From Pedobacter gandavensis (GTDB taxonomy: Bacteria; Bacteroidota; Bacteroidia; Sphingobacteriales; Sphingobacteriaceae), in the NCBI RefSeq assembly GCF_014172405.1, contig NZ_WNXC01000008.1, positions 186,001 through 250,000 on the forward strand: DNA of 64,000 nt, in the 5' to 3' direction. The position numbers and the translations under genes are program-made. Under the pieces are notes generated by a model. That model saw only the letters and a program-made list of their open reading frames with translations. It searched no databases and was not told the origin of the DNA. Below are positions 18,803 through 26,762 of the stretch, one piece after another (the first letter of the stretch is position 1; the number at the start of each line of letters is the position of its first letter).

Positions 18803-18839
18803 AAAAAAGCCGTTATATTCTGGATATAACGGCTTTTTT
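18803..18839. terminator. Bidirectional terminator
   Basis: The arms AAAAAAGCCGTTATAT and ATATAACGGCTTTTTT (16 bp, perfect) enclose a 5-nt loop. It lies between convergent genes and serves both. A decayed near-copy lies at 19467-19501, after the second DUF4251 gene. Confidence 0.9.
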
Positions 18840-18841
18840 CG

Positions 18842-19378
18842 TTAATGCTTCTTCTTATTTTCTGCAATGACTACAGGTTCAGAAATGACCCCATTATAGG
18901 AGATCGATTGTCTATTGGTATTGTTTACATGTAAAGTGGCATAACCATCAGGAGATATCCTTAAAGTCATGCTGCGTACATCTTTCGCATCTTTAGGTTT
19001 GATGTCGATTACCCATCTGCCTTTTTTATTAGGACTGGCGTTGTAATCGAAATTTTTCGACTTAAATTTTATTCCATCATCATTGCCCATTGTGGTATAA
19101 GCTTTACCATAATAAGGAAGGAAAGCCTCTACGCTGTCTTTGTTAATGATGAGCTGGTATTGAGATCCATTCAGTTGGATCAAGCTAGACTTCCCGTTAG
19201 GCAGTATGCTCAATACTCTGTTTAAATCAGGATTGGGCATGGGGATGGCTGCCGTTGCATTAAAGATAAGGTGCTTGGCGGCCACCAATTTACTAGTCGT
19301 TTCCTTATCTGTTTGGGCCATGGCTTGGACCGCAGAAAAAACAATAAGAAGTGCTAACAGTTTTTTAAATGTTCTCAT
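18842..19378 (-). CDS. DUF4251 family secreted protein, copy 1
   Basis: This 178-residue exported protein has a signal peptide ending AVQAMAQ. The mature part fits DUF4251: SVEAFLPYYGKAY, GIKFKSKNFDY and the end NTNRQSISYNGVISEP. Function is unknown. I chose the second ATG (19378) because an AAAGG stretch sits about 8 nt before it but only 1-2 nt before the first. It is a tandem paralogue of the gene at 19515, very similar along its whole length including the signal peptide, so the duplication is fairly recent. A 15-bp hairpin precedes it. Confidence 0.85.
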   Translation of the reverse strand: MRTFKKLLALLIVFSAVQAMAQTDKETTSKLVAAKHLIFNATAAIPMPNPDLNRVLSILPNGKSSLIQLNGSQYQLIINKDSVEAFLPYYGKAYTTMGNDDGIKFKSKNFDYNASPNKKGRWVIDIKPKDAKDVRSMTLRISPDGYATLHVNNTNRQSISYNGVISEPVVIAENKKKH

Positions 19379-19411
19379 GATCATACCTTTTGTTTGTTAT
19401 TTGGTGATAAC

Positions 19412-19448
19412 AAGATAGCTATAAAAGGTTTAATTTTATAGCTATCTT
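19412..19448 (-). repeat. Hairpin upstream of DUF4251 copy 1
   Basis: AAGATAGCTATAAAA and its exact complement (15 bp arms) enclose the 7-nt loop GGTTTAA (plus-strand reading). It lies about 33 bp before the start of copy 1 and has a partner with a different stem but the same loop before copy 2. Confidence 0.75.
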
Positions 19449-19466
19449 TTCTGGTATTTCATAAAA

Positions 19467-19501
19467 AAAACCGTTACATCCTGGATATAACGGCTTTTTT
19501 T
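19467..19501 (-). terminator. Decayed copy of the 18803 terminator, after DUF4251 copy 2
   Basis: It reads like the 18803 terminator but has lost one G in the left arm and carries two T-to-C changes (CCGTTACATCC against GCCGTTATATTC). The stem is therefore shorter and imperfect. The right arm ATAACGGC and the T-tract are kept. Confidence 0.6.
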
Positions 19502-19514
19502 ATGAATCTTATTA

Positions 19515-20042
19515 TTATTCTTCTTTGACAACAGGCTCAGAGATGACACCATTAAAGGTGATGGACTGTCTGTTGGTGCTATTTACATTTAAGCTGGCAT
19601 AACCACTAGGAGATAGGCTTAAAGTCAGGCTACGTACGTCTTTCGTGTCTTTAGGTTTAATTTCGATTATCCATCCGCCTTTTTTCTTTGTGGTGGTTTT
19701 ATAATCGAACTTTTTAGATTTAAACTTTATTCCTGCATCATCAGAGTTCATGGTAGCGGTATAAGCTCTTCCGTAGTAAGGTAGGAAGGCTTCTACACTG
19801 TCTTTATCAATTTTAAGCTGATATTGAGATCCATTCAGTTGAATCACGCCACCTGTGCCACCTGGCATTCTGCTCAAAACTTTGTTTAAATCAGCATTGG
19901 CCATGGGAATAGCAGCCGTCGCGTTAAAGACAAGATGCTTGTCAGCCACCAATCTGGTTGTGGTTGCTTTATCAGTTTGTGCCATGACTTGCACTGTAGA
20001 AAAAACAATAAGAAGTGCTAACAATTTTTTTAATGTTCTCAT
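19515..20042 (-). CDS. DUF4251 family secreted protein, copy 2
   Basis: This 175-residue paralogue of copy 1 has the same layout: a signal peptide ending VQVMAQ, SVEAFLPYYGRAY, GIKFKSKKFDY and STNRQSITFNGVISEP. Differences from copy 1 are scattered conservative substitutions plus small indels (for example around MPGGTGG). This suggests that both copies are under selection to stay functional. As in copy 1, the second ATG (20042) is better placed relative to an AAAGG stretch. It lies downstream of pgi, separated by the hairpin at 20069-20107. Confidence 0.85.
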   Translation of the reverse strand: MRTLKKLLALLIVFSTVQVMAQTDKATTTRLVADKHLVFNATAAIPMANADLNKVLSRMPGGTGGVIQLNGSQYQLKIDKDSVEAFLPYYGRAYTATMNSDDAGIKFKSKKFDYKTTTKKKGGWIIEIKPKDTKDVRSLTLSLSPSGYASLNVNSTNRQSITFNGVISEPVVKEE

Positions 20043-20068
20043 GATCATATCCTTTATTTGATTAGAAC

Positions 20069-20107
20069 AATATAGCCCTTAAAAGGTTTAATTTTAAGGG
20101 CTATATT
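20069..20107 (-). repeat. Hairpin between pgi and DUF4251 copy 2
   Basis: AATATAGCCCTTAAAA and its exact complement (16 bp arms) enclose the same 7-nt loop GGTTTAA as the hairpin at 19412. It starts 8 bp after the pgi stop codon and ends about 26 bp before copy 2, so it may end the pgi transcript or act in the leader of copy 2. Confidence 0.75.
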
Positions 20108-20115
20108 TTTTTCTT

Positions 20116-21762
20116 TTATCTCCAGTTTTTATACTGGTTGATCAGGCCATTTGTGGAAGCGTCATGCGATTGAACCTCCTGCTCTCCTTCTAGTTCCGGA
20201 AGAATGCTCTTGGCCAGTTGCTTGCCCAATTCCACCCCCCATTGGTCGAAGCTGAAGATGTTCCAGATGATACCCTGAACGAAGATTTTATGTTCATAAA
20301 TTGCGATCAGTGTACCTAAGCTGAAAGGGGTAACTTTTTTCAAGAGAATAGAGTTTGTCGGCCTGTTTCCTTCAAAGACTTTGAATGGTGCGAGTTTCTC
20401 TATTTCTTCGCTGGTTTTACCTTCTTTTTCCAGTTCTGCAATTACCTGCGCTTTAGTTTTGCCATTCATTAGTGCTTCTGTTTGAGCGAAGAAGTTCGAC
20501 AATAAAATTGGGTGGTGTTCGCCGAGTGGATTTAAGCTTTGTGCAGGGGCTATAAAATCGCAAGGGATTAAACGTGTGCCTTGGTGAATCAGTTGATAGA
20601 AAGCGTGTTGTCCATTTGTTCCTGGTTCTCCCCAGATGATAGGTCCGGTTTCATAAGTTACGTCATTGCCATTACGGTCTACATGTTTACCATTACTTTC
20701 CATATCTCCTTGTTGGAAATAGGCAGCAAATCGGTGCATATATTGGTCATATGGTAAGATGGCTTGTGTTTCTGCATCAAAAAAGTTGATGTACCAGATA
20801 CCGATCAAAGCCAGGATTACCGGTACATTGTTTTCAAATTCTGTATTTTCAAAATGAGTATCAGCAGTATGTGCACCTGCAAGTAGTTGCTTGAAATTGT
20901 CGAAACCAATGCTTAATGCGATCGGCAGGCCGATGGCACTCCATAATGAATATCTTCCACCTACCCAGTCCCAGAATTCGAACATGTTGTTGGTGTCAAT
21001 ACCAAAAGCAGATACATCCTTGGCATTGGTAGAAAGTGCTGCAAAATGCTTGGCTACATCGCCTTGTTCAGCACCGCTATTTAAGAACCAATCCTTTGCA
21101 CTATTGGCATTGGTCATGGTTTCCTGTGTGGTAAAAGTTTTGGAAGCGATCAGGAATAAGGTAGTTTCCGGATCTACATTTTTTAAGGTTTCTGCAATGT
21201 GCGTTCCATCGATATTGGAAACGAAATGCATATTTAAGTGGTTTTTATAAGCTTTTAGTGCTTCTGTAACCATAACAGGGCCTAAATCAGAACCACCAAT
21301 ACCAATGTTTACTACATCTGTGATGGCTTTACCAGTATAACCTTTCCATGATCCGGAAATGATGTCCTGACTAAATTTATCCATTTTCTCCAATACTTTA
21401 TTCACTTCTTCCATGACATCTTTGCCATCTACAAGAATCGGGTTGTTGCCCTGGTTACGTAAAGCGATGTGGAGTACCTGACGGCCTTCAGTCTGGTTGA
21501 TTTTCTCGCCATTAAACATGGCCTTAATGGCCTCGTCTAATTTACACTCTCTGGCCAGTTGCATCAACAAGGCCATGGTAGTATCGTCAATTCTGTTCTT
21601 TGAATAGTCGACAAGGATATCTTCAAATAGTAGCGAGAATTTTTCAAAACGGGAAGCATCTTCCGTAAATAGATCCTTTAAGCTTTTTTCATTGATACCG
21701 ATAAAATGATCGGTCAAGTATTTATAAGCTGCAGTTTCTGTAAAGTTTATCGTTGGTAGCAT
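20116..21762 (-). CDS. pgi: Glucose-6-phosphate isomerase
   Basis: Interconverts glucose-6-phosphate and fructose-6-phosphate in glycolysis and gluconeogenesis, in the cytoplasm. At 548 residues it has the length of the long PGI type (E. coli, eukaryotes). Family signatures are present: VNIGIGGSDLGPVMV, SKTFTTQETM, GGRYSLWSAIGLP (signature 1 region), the catalytic-region ESNGKHVDRNG and WGEPGTNGQHAFYQLIHQGT. Near the C-terminus, FDQWGVELGKQLAK is signature 2. It is divergent from the secreted M20 hydrolase. TACATTTA at 21785-21778 on the minus strand is a possible -7 element. Confidence 0.98.
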   Translation of the reverse strand: MLPTINFTETAAYKYLTDHFIGINEKSLKDLFTEDASRFEKFSLLFEDILVDYSKNRIDDTTMALLMQLARECKLDEAIKAMFNGEKINQTEGRQVLHIALRNQGNNPILVDGKDVMEEVNKVLEKMDKFSQDIISGSWKGYTGKAITDVVNIGIGGSDLGPVMVTEALKAYKNHLNMHFVSNIDGTHIAETLKNVDPETTLFLIASKTFTTQETMTNANSAKDWFLNSGAEQGDVAKHFAALSTNAKDVSAFGIDTNNMFEFWDWVGGRYSLWSAIGLPIALSIGFDNFKQLLAGAHTADTHFENTEFENNVPVILALIGIWYINFFDAETQAILPYDQYMHRFAAYFQQGDMESNGKHVDRNGNDVTYETGPIIWGEPGTNGQHAFYQLIHQGTRLIPCDFIAPAQSLNPLGEHHPILLSNFFAQTEALMNGKTKAQVIAELEKEGKTSEEIEKLAPFKVFEGNRPTNSILLKKVTPFSLGTLIAIYEHKIFVQGIIWNIFSFDQWGVELGKQLAKSILPELEGEQEVQSHDASTNGLINQYKNWR

Positions 21763-21882
21763 GATATAGTGTTTTTGTAAATGTAGGGGTTTATTTTATT
21801 TGCTGAAATGACCTTTTTAATATTTCTATCCGAAATGAATATCGGCTCATTATCTTATATTTAGCGTATAACAAACAGGTTT

Positions 21883-23187
21883 ATGAAAAGATTTTACTTT
21901 ATACTTTTGGTTTTATGTGGGTTTAATGCGGTTGCGCAACAGCGAAATATGAGGTCTGAGGTTTCAAAAAAGGCATTAAGCATTCGGCAGCAGGTGATAG
22001 ACTGGCGTCGGGATTTACATGAACATCCGGAATTGGGTAATCAGGAAACACGAACCGCTGGCATTGTTGCCAAACATTTAAAGTCATTGGGCATCGAAGT
22101 GCAGACGGGTGTGGCCAAAACAGGTGTGGTTGGAATCCTTAAAGGAGGAAGGCCTGGGCCGGTTGTGGCATTACGTGCAGATATGGATGGTTTACCAGTC
22201 ACAGAGCGGGTAGATTTACCTTTTGCTTCAAAAGTAAAAACAGTATACAATGGGCAGGAAGTTGGGGTGATGCATGCTTGTGGTCATGATAGCCATGTGG
22301 CAATTTTGATGGGCGTGGCAGAAGTTCTGGCTGCTATGAAAAAAGACTTGCCTGGGACGGTAAAGTTTATTTTTCAGCCGGCTGAAGAGGGGGTACCTGA
22401 AGGAGAAGAGGGAGGTGCGGCATTGATGGTGAAAGAAGGGGTATTGGAAAACCCGAAAGTGGAGGTGATTTTTGGCTTGCACATCAATTCGCAGACCCCA
22501 GTTGGAGAGATTACTTATCGTCCTGGAGGAATCATGGCTGCCGTTAATGATTTGAAGATTACGGTGACTGGTAAGCAGGCGCATGGTGCTTATCCATGGA
22601 GTAGCATTGATCCGATTGTGATTTCTGCACAAATTGTGAATAACCTGCAAACGATTGTGAGTAGGAATCTGAATGTGACTGAAAATCCAGGGGTGGTGAC
22701 GATTGGTGCCATTAATGGAGGTATTCGTTCCAACATTATTCCGGAGAAAGTGGAAATGTTGGGCACCATCAGGAATTTTAGTAAGGAAGATGAAGCAATG
22801 TTTATAGAGCGGGTGAAAACCATTGCCACAAAAACGGCTGAAGCGGGTGGTGCTCGGGCAGAGGTAAAGATTCCGTATAGCAACCATTATCCGGTTACCT
22901 TTAACGATGTGGTATTAACGGAAAAGATGTTGCCCAGTTTGCAGGCTACTGCGGGAGCGGCTCATGTGCGCTTGAAACCTCCGGTAACAGGAGCTGAAGA
23001 CTTTTCTTTTTATCAGGAAAAGGTACCTGGCTTGTTTATTTTTCTCGGCGGGATGCCAAAAGGACAAGATCCATTGAAGGCACCTTCACACCATACGCCG
23101 GATTTCTTTATTGACGAGAGTGGGTTTGGCTTAGGAGTGGAAGCGCTTAGTAACCTGGCACTTGATTATATGAATTTGAAAAAATAA
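21883..23187 (+). CDS. Secreted M20 family amidohydrolase
   Basis: This 434-residue exported hydrolase of the M20D group has a signal peptide ending FNAVAQ. Motifs are WRRDLHEHPELGNQE, ALRADMDGLPV, the metal-binding HACGHDSH, FQPAEEG with the catalytic glutamate, and GKQAHGAYPWSSIDPI in the dimerisation domain. It is related to the cytoplasmic enzyme at 10847, but its leader sends it to the periplasm or outside, where it could free amino acids from N-acyl or peptide conjugates. Its own promoter may use TATATTTA at 21856-21863, a near match to the consensus. Confidence 0.92.
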   Translation: MKRFYFILLVLCGFNAVAQQRNMRSEVSKKALSIRQQVIDWRRDLHEHPELGNQETRTAGIVAKHLKSLGIEVQTGVAKTGVVGILKGGRPGPVVALRADMDGLPVTERVDLPFASKVKTVYNGQEVGVMHACGHDSHVAILMGVAEVLAAMKKDLPGTVKFIFQPAEEGVPEGEEGGAALMVKEGVLENPKVEVIFGLHINSQTPVGEITYRPGGIMAAVNDLKITVTGKQAHGAYPWSSIDPIVISAQIVNNLQTIVSRNLNVTENPGVVTIGAINGGIRSNIIPEKVEMLGTIRNFSKEDEAMFIERVKTIATKTAEAGGARAEVKIPYSNHYPVTFNDVVLTEKMLPSLQATAGAAHVRLKPPVTGAEDFSFYQEKVPGLFIFLGGMPKGQDPLKAPSHHTPDFFIDESGFGLGVEALSNLALDYMNLKK

Positions 23188-23270
23188 CGACCGAAATTTG
23201 AATTAGGGATCATTTTAATTGATTATATTTAAGATACTAATATTAGTACATCACCTAGAAAAACAATTTT

Positions 23271-23771
23271 ATGTTAGAAAATTTGAATGAACTGGTTAAA
23301 CAAAGTGCTCAGGATGCAATTGTGAACAATTCCGAGATTCCTAATGAGCAAAATGAAGCAGCAATTCAAGCGGCTTCCGGTTCCATTTTTGACTCGTTGA
23401 AACAACAATTGTCGTCCGGAAATATTGGTAATCTGGTGGATGCCTTTAAGGGTGGAGATGTAGCGAATTCTTCAGTAGTGAAGGATGCTTCCTCTGGTTT
23501 TATTGACAAGCTATCTGGAATGGGTATTAATCTGGATTCGGCGAAAGCCATTGCGGCTTCTATCATTCCCGGAGTGATGGGCAAGTTGGTGAGCAAGACC
23601 AATGATCCGAACGACAGCTCTTTTAATCTTCAGGATATGTTAACGAAGATTTCTGGTCCTGACGGGAAGTTTCAGTTGTCTGACCTGACGAACTTGTTTA
23701 GTGGCAATACTGAAGGTGGAAAAGAAGGAGAAGGCGGTATTGTTGACAAGTTAAAAGGGCTTTTTAGTTAG
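23271..23771 (+). CDS. Small DUF937/YidB-like protein
   Basis: This 166-residue protein has no signal peptide or cysteine. It is mostly helical with Gly/Ser/Asn-rich turns: MLENLNELVKQSAQDAIV, GFIDKLSGMGINLDSAKAIA, IIPGVMGKLVSKTND and a Gly-rich end DKLKGLFS. The pattern resembles the DUF937/YidB-type proteins that are widespread and poorly understood; I hold this family call loosely. It is monocistronic, ending at the hairpin at 23793. Confidence 0.6.
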   Translation: MLENLNELVKQSAQDAIVNNSEIPNEQNEAAIQAASGSIFDSLKQQLSSGNIGNLVDAFKGGDVANSSVVKDASSGFIDKLSGMGINLDSAKAIAASIIPGVMGKLVSKTNDPNDSSFNLQDMLTKISGPDGKFQLSDLTNLFSGNTEGGKEGEGGIVDKLKGLFS

Positions 23772-23792
23772 TAAAAAGAAGGGGTTTGAAGG

Positions 23793-23828
23793 GGTTCTGT
23801 GCTTGTTTTTGAAAACAGGGACAGAACC
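23793..23828 (+). terminator. Hairpin between the DUF937-like gene and prfB
   Basis: GGTTCTGT and ACAGAACC (8 bp) form the base, and TGTTTT/AAAACA form the top of the stem. T-rich sequence follows, so it is probably a terminator of the upstream gene. Confidence 0.6.
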
Positions 23829-23841
23829 TCTTTGTATTTTA

Positions 23842-23849
23842 TATATTTG
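23842..23849 (+). promoter_or_regulatory. -7 element (TATATTTG) next to the prfB start codon
   Basis: This exact TAnnTTTG match ends only 5 bp before the prfB ATG at 23855. If used, the transcript would begin at or next to the start codon. No good -33 TTG was found at 17-23 bp. Confidence 0.4.
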
Positions 23850-23854
23850 TGATT

Positions 23855-24932
23855 ATGACAAAAGAACAAATACAGGATTTAAGGGACAGAGTAGCGTCGC
23901 TGAGGAGGCATCTTTGACGTCGAAACCCGACTTGAAGAAATTTATATAGAGCAGGAGCTTACCCTGCAAACCGACTTTTGGGATGACCCCAAAAAGGCGG
24001 AAAAACATTTGGCAGGAATCAATTCCAAGAAAGTGTGGACTGATGCCTGGCAGGCCGTAAGCAAAGAGCTGGAAGATACAGAAGTGATGTTTGAGTTTCT
24101 ACAGTCTGGTGATGCCAGCGCAGAAGAAATGCAGGAACAGTACGACCGTTGTTTGAAAATGGTGGAAGAACTGGAACTGAAAAACATGCTGAGTAGTAAG
24201 GAAGATCAGCTTCATGCAGTCATGCAGATTACAGCGGGTGCTGGAGGTACGGAGAGTTGCGATTGGGCCGCAATGTTGATGCGTATGTACATCATGTGGG
24301 GCGAGAAGAACGGTTATAAGGTGACAGAACAGGATTCTCAGGAAGGAGAGGTAACGGGTATAAAATCGGTTACACTTCAATTTGCCGGAGATTTCTCTTA
24401 TGGTTATCTGAAAGGAGAAAATGGAGTTCACCGTTTGGTGCGCATTTCACCATTTGATTCCAATGCACGCAGGCATACTTCTTTTGCTTCTGTATATGTT
24501 TATCCTCTAGTGGATGATACGATTGAGATTGAGGTAAAGGATTCAGAAATTGAATTTGAGACTTTCCGTTCTGGTGGTGCTGGTGGACAAAATGTGAATA
24601 AAGTGGAAACAGCCGTGAGGTTGTATCATAAACCTTCCGGTATTGTGATTAAAAACCAGGAGTCGCGTTCTCAGCTACAGAATAAAGAAAATGCAATGCG
24701 CTTGTTGAAATCGCAATTGTATGAAGCGGAGATGCGTAAGCGCATGGAAGCGACTGCGCTAATCGAAGGCTCCAAAAAGAAAATTGAATGGGGATCGCAA
24801 ATCAGGAATTATGTGTTGCATCCTTATAAATTGGTAAAAGATTTACGTACCAATTATGAGACCTCTAATGCGCAAGCAGTATTGGATGGGGATTTGAATG
24901 AATTTTTGAAAGCTTACTTAATGGAGTTTTAA
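23855..24932 (+). CDS. prfB: Peptide chain release factor 2, with programmed +1 frameshift
   Basis: RF2 ends translation at UGA and UAA. The reading frame from ATG 23855 gives 20 codons, then CTT followed by an in-frame TGA (23915-23917). Skipping the T at 23915 continues with GAC and runs to 24932, giving 358 residues. An AGGAGG stretch at 23903-23908, three bases before CTT, is the internal Shine-Dalgarno element that drives the shift in known prfB genes. The protein has the SPF tripeptide (RISPFDSNARRHTSF) that reads UGA/UAA and the GGQ motif in SGGAGGQNVNKVETAVR. Low RF2 lets ribosomes pause at TGA and shift, raising RF2: autoregulation. The esterase gene follows after 2 bp. Confidence 0.97.
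23903..23918 (+). promoter_or_regulatory. prfB +1 frameshift signal
   Basis: AGGAGG, a three-base spacer (CAT), the slippery CTT, the TGA stop and the following C match the arrangement of the E. coli prfB site (SD, 3 nt, CTT TGA C). Confidence 0.95.
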
Positions 24933-24934
24933 AT

Positions 24935-25852
24935 ATGAGATACCTTATTGTACTATTGATGACCGGTCTTTTTGCTACAAATAGCGCGATGGCGCAGGAA
25001 AGTATATTAATTTATCCAGGAGCAATTCCTGGATCGAAGCCAACACCTGCGGATTTTAAAGAGCTTTCTGAAACCGGGAAAGACGGGATCATCAGGGTCA
25101 GTAAGGTATCTATACCTACGCTTAAAGTTTTTTTGCCGGCGAAGGATAAGGCAACCGGGGCAGCGGTGATTATTTGTCCAGGGGGTGGTTATGGCATTTT
25201 AGCAATTAACCATGAGGGGGATAATGTGGCAAAGCGTTTCAATGAGATTGGCGTTGCTGCTTTTGTCTTGAAATACCGTTTGCCGGATGATGCGATCATG
25301 GTGGATAAGTCTTTCGGGCCTTTACAGGATGCCGAGCAGGCGATTTACTTGTTGAGGAGGGATGCCGCGAAATACCATATTGATCCTGCAAAAATAGGGA
25401 TCATGGGTTTCTCAGCTGGCGGCCACCTTGCTGCTACATTGACCGTCCATTATAAGGATGTTAAAATTGAGAATAAAGAGGGACTGAGTCTTCGTCCCGA
25501 TTTTTCTATGTTGATTTACCCGGTAATCTCTCTTTTAGAGTCGCCCCATACCGGTTCCGCAAAAAATCTGACCGGGCCAAATGCAACGTATTCGCAAAAG
25601 GAGTACTTTTCAAACGAGCGCCATGTGGATGCGGAAACTCCGGTTACGTTTTTAGTTCATGCCAATGATGATAAATCTGTTCCTGTTGAAAATAGCCTGT
25701 CTTTTAACAAGGCGATGGTGAAGGCAGGGAACAAGGCCGAGCTACATGTTTATCAAGGCGGTGGACATGGTTTTGGGTTAAACAATAAAACAACCCAGGA
25801 TCAGTGGTTTGACCGTTTGGTAAACTGGATGAAAGCGAATAAGATCATCTAG
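24935..25852 (+). CDS. Secreted alpha/beta hydrolase (acetyl-esterase-like)
   Basis: This 305-residue exported protein has a signal peptide ending SAMAQ. It is an alpha/beta-hydrolase of the carbohydrate acetyl-esterase type (BD-FAE/Axe group). The HGG-like oxyanion segment reads CPGGGYGILA. The nucleophile elbow is GFSAGGHLA. The acid lies in HANDDKSVPVENS and the histidine in GGGHGFGL. Such enzymes remove acetyl or feruloyl groups from plant polysaccharides, but no glycan-utilisation genes flank it here. It begins 2 bp after prfB and its end overlaps the convergent SirB1-like gene by 4 bp. Confidence 0.9.
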   Translation: MRYLIVLLMTGLFATNSAMAQESILIYPGAIPGSKPTPADFKELSETGKDGIIRVSKVSIPTLKVFLPAKDKATGAAVIICPGGGYGILAINHEGDNVAKRFNEIGVAAFVLKYRLPDDAIMVDKSFGPLQDAEQAIYLLRRDAAKYHIDPAKIGIMGFSAGGHLAATLTVHYKDVKIENKEGLSLRPDFSMLIYPVISLLESPHTGSAKNLTGPNATYSQKEYFSNERHVDAETPVTFLVHANDDKSVPVENSLSFNKAMVKAGNKAELHVYQGGGHGFGLNNKTTQDQWFDRLVNWMKANKII

Positions 25853-26718
25853 AGGTCGGTATCATTGAGAATGTCCTGCAATTCCTTCAATTCTTTTACT
25901 TTATCTGTTGAGCCAAGATTCTCATAAGAAGAGATGAGGTTTCTGATGATTCTTCGGATGATTTCTACATTGCTACAGGGTGCATAAAAGCCAGGTAAAG
26001 GATCGAGATTTAATTGACGAAGGAACTGGTCTACGTCATGTTTGCCAAAAATCGCTCCTTTATTAAAAGCATTGATGTAAAAGAGCACGCCAAACTCTTT
26101 GTCTTCCCTTTTGCTTTCATCAATATAACCCAGGATAAAGTGTTGTGGTAGATTGACGCCATATACCGGGATGTCCAGTTTTTGCGCAATGGTCGAATAG
26201 ATGATGGCTAAAGAAATTTGATTTCCTTTCTTACTGTCCAGGACCTGATTGATGTAAGAGTTTTGAGGGTCATGGTGATTCTTCGTGTTTCCACTGAAAC
26301 CATATACATTATAGAATACGTGATTGATGAGTTTGATTTTTTCAATGGAACTCATTTCATATTGTAGCCCCAGCCAAACCTCTCTTTTGATTTCTTCCAT
26401 CTGGAGCTGGATCTTTTCTTCGTTGAGGTCCGGGTATTGATACCTATTGATTACCAATGCACCTTGAAGCAGGTCGAAAGCACCACTATGGTACCAAAGA
26501 TTCAGGTCTTCTTTAACACTGTTGAATTGGATCTTATGAACCACATTCTCGATTCTCTCCTGCAAGACCGCATCCAAGGATTGTTCCCATGCATTTTCCA
26601 GAAAATGAACCACCTCTTCTCCATACTCCAACAGGCGTTTTTCAATATGTTGGAAGATCTCCGGATCGGGATCGTCTAACAATTTGACTAAAGCACTTAT
26701 TTCTTTACTATTTTCCAT
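25849..26718 (-). CDS. SirB1/transglutaminase-like family protein
   Basis: This 289-residue cytoplasmic protein resembles the SirB1 family, with a transglutaminase-like core. The segment FYNVYGFSGNTKNHHDPQNS followed by DSKKGNQISLAIIYSTIAQ and the GVNLPQHFILGY stretch are characteristic. The position usually held by the transglutaminase cysteine (GxPxSL) reads GNQISL, so catalysis is doubtful here, as in most of the family. The N-terminal part is helical and HEAT-like (LLDDPDPEIFQHIEKRLL). Its function in Bacteroidota is unknown. It is divergent from the methyltransferase gene. Confidence 0.8.
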   Translation of the reverse strand: MENSKEISALVKLLDDPDPEIFQHIEKRLLEYGEEVVHFLENAWEQSLDAVLQERIENVVHKIQFNSVKEDLNLWYHSGAFDLLQGALVINRYQYPDLNEEKIQLQMEEIKREVWLGLQYEMSSIEKIKLINHVFYNVYGFSGNTKNHHDPQNSYINQVLDSKKGNQISLAIIYSTIAQKLDIPVYGVNLPQHFILGYIDESKREDKEFGVLFYINAFNKGAIFGKHDVDQFLRQLNLDPLPGFYAPCSNVEIIRRIIRNLISSYENLGSTDKVKELKELQDILNDTDL

Positions 26719-26749
26719 TAAACATGCAACTTAGAATCATGTGATTGCT

Positions 26750-26757
26750 TATTTTTG
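26750..26757 (+). promoter_or_regulatory. -7 element (TATTTTTG) 5 bp before a start codon
   Basis: This exact TAnnTTTG match is followed by TAGCT and the ATG at 26763. This implies a transcript with little or no leader and supports ATG 26763 over the in-frame ATG 26745, which would lie upstream of the promoter element. Confidence 0.45.
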
Positions 26758-26762
26758 TAGCT

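Noticed and set aside
18803..20107. Repeated hairpins as parts of a mobile element or CRISPR-like array
   Set aside because: Only two copies exist, explained by a tandem gene duplication. There are no spacers, transposase or target-site duplications.
22228..22887. 219-codon minus-strand frame inside the secreted M20 gene
   Set aside because: It lies in a well-supported metallohydrolase gene. Its His/Asn-rich product is typical of an antisense shadow.
10847..23187. The two M20 hydrolase genes as a recent duplication
   Set aside because: They share family motifs only. Length, leader peptide and surrounding sequence differ, so they are distant paralogues.
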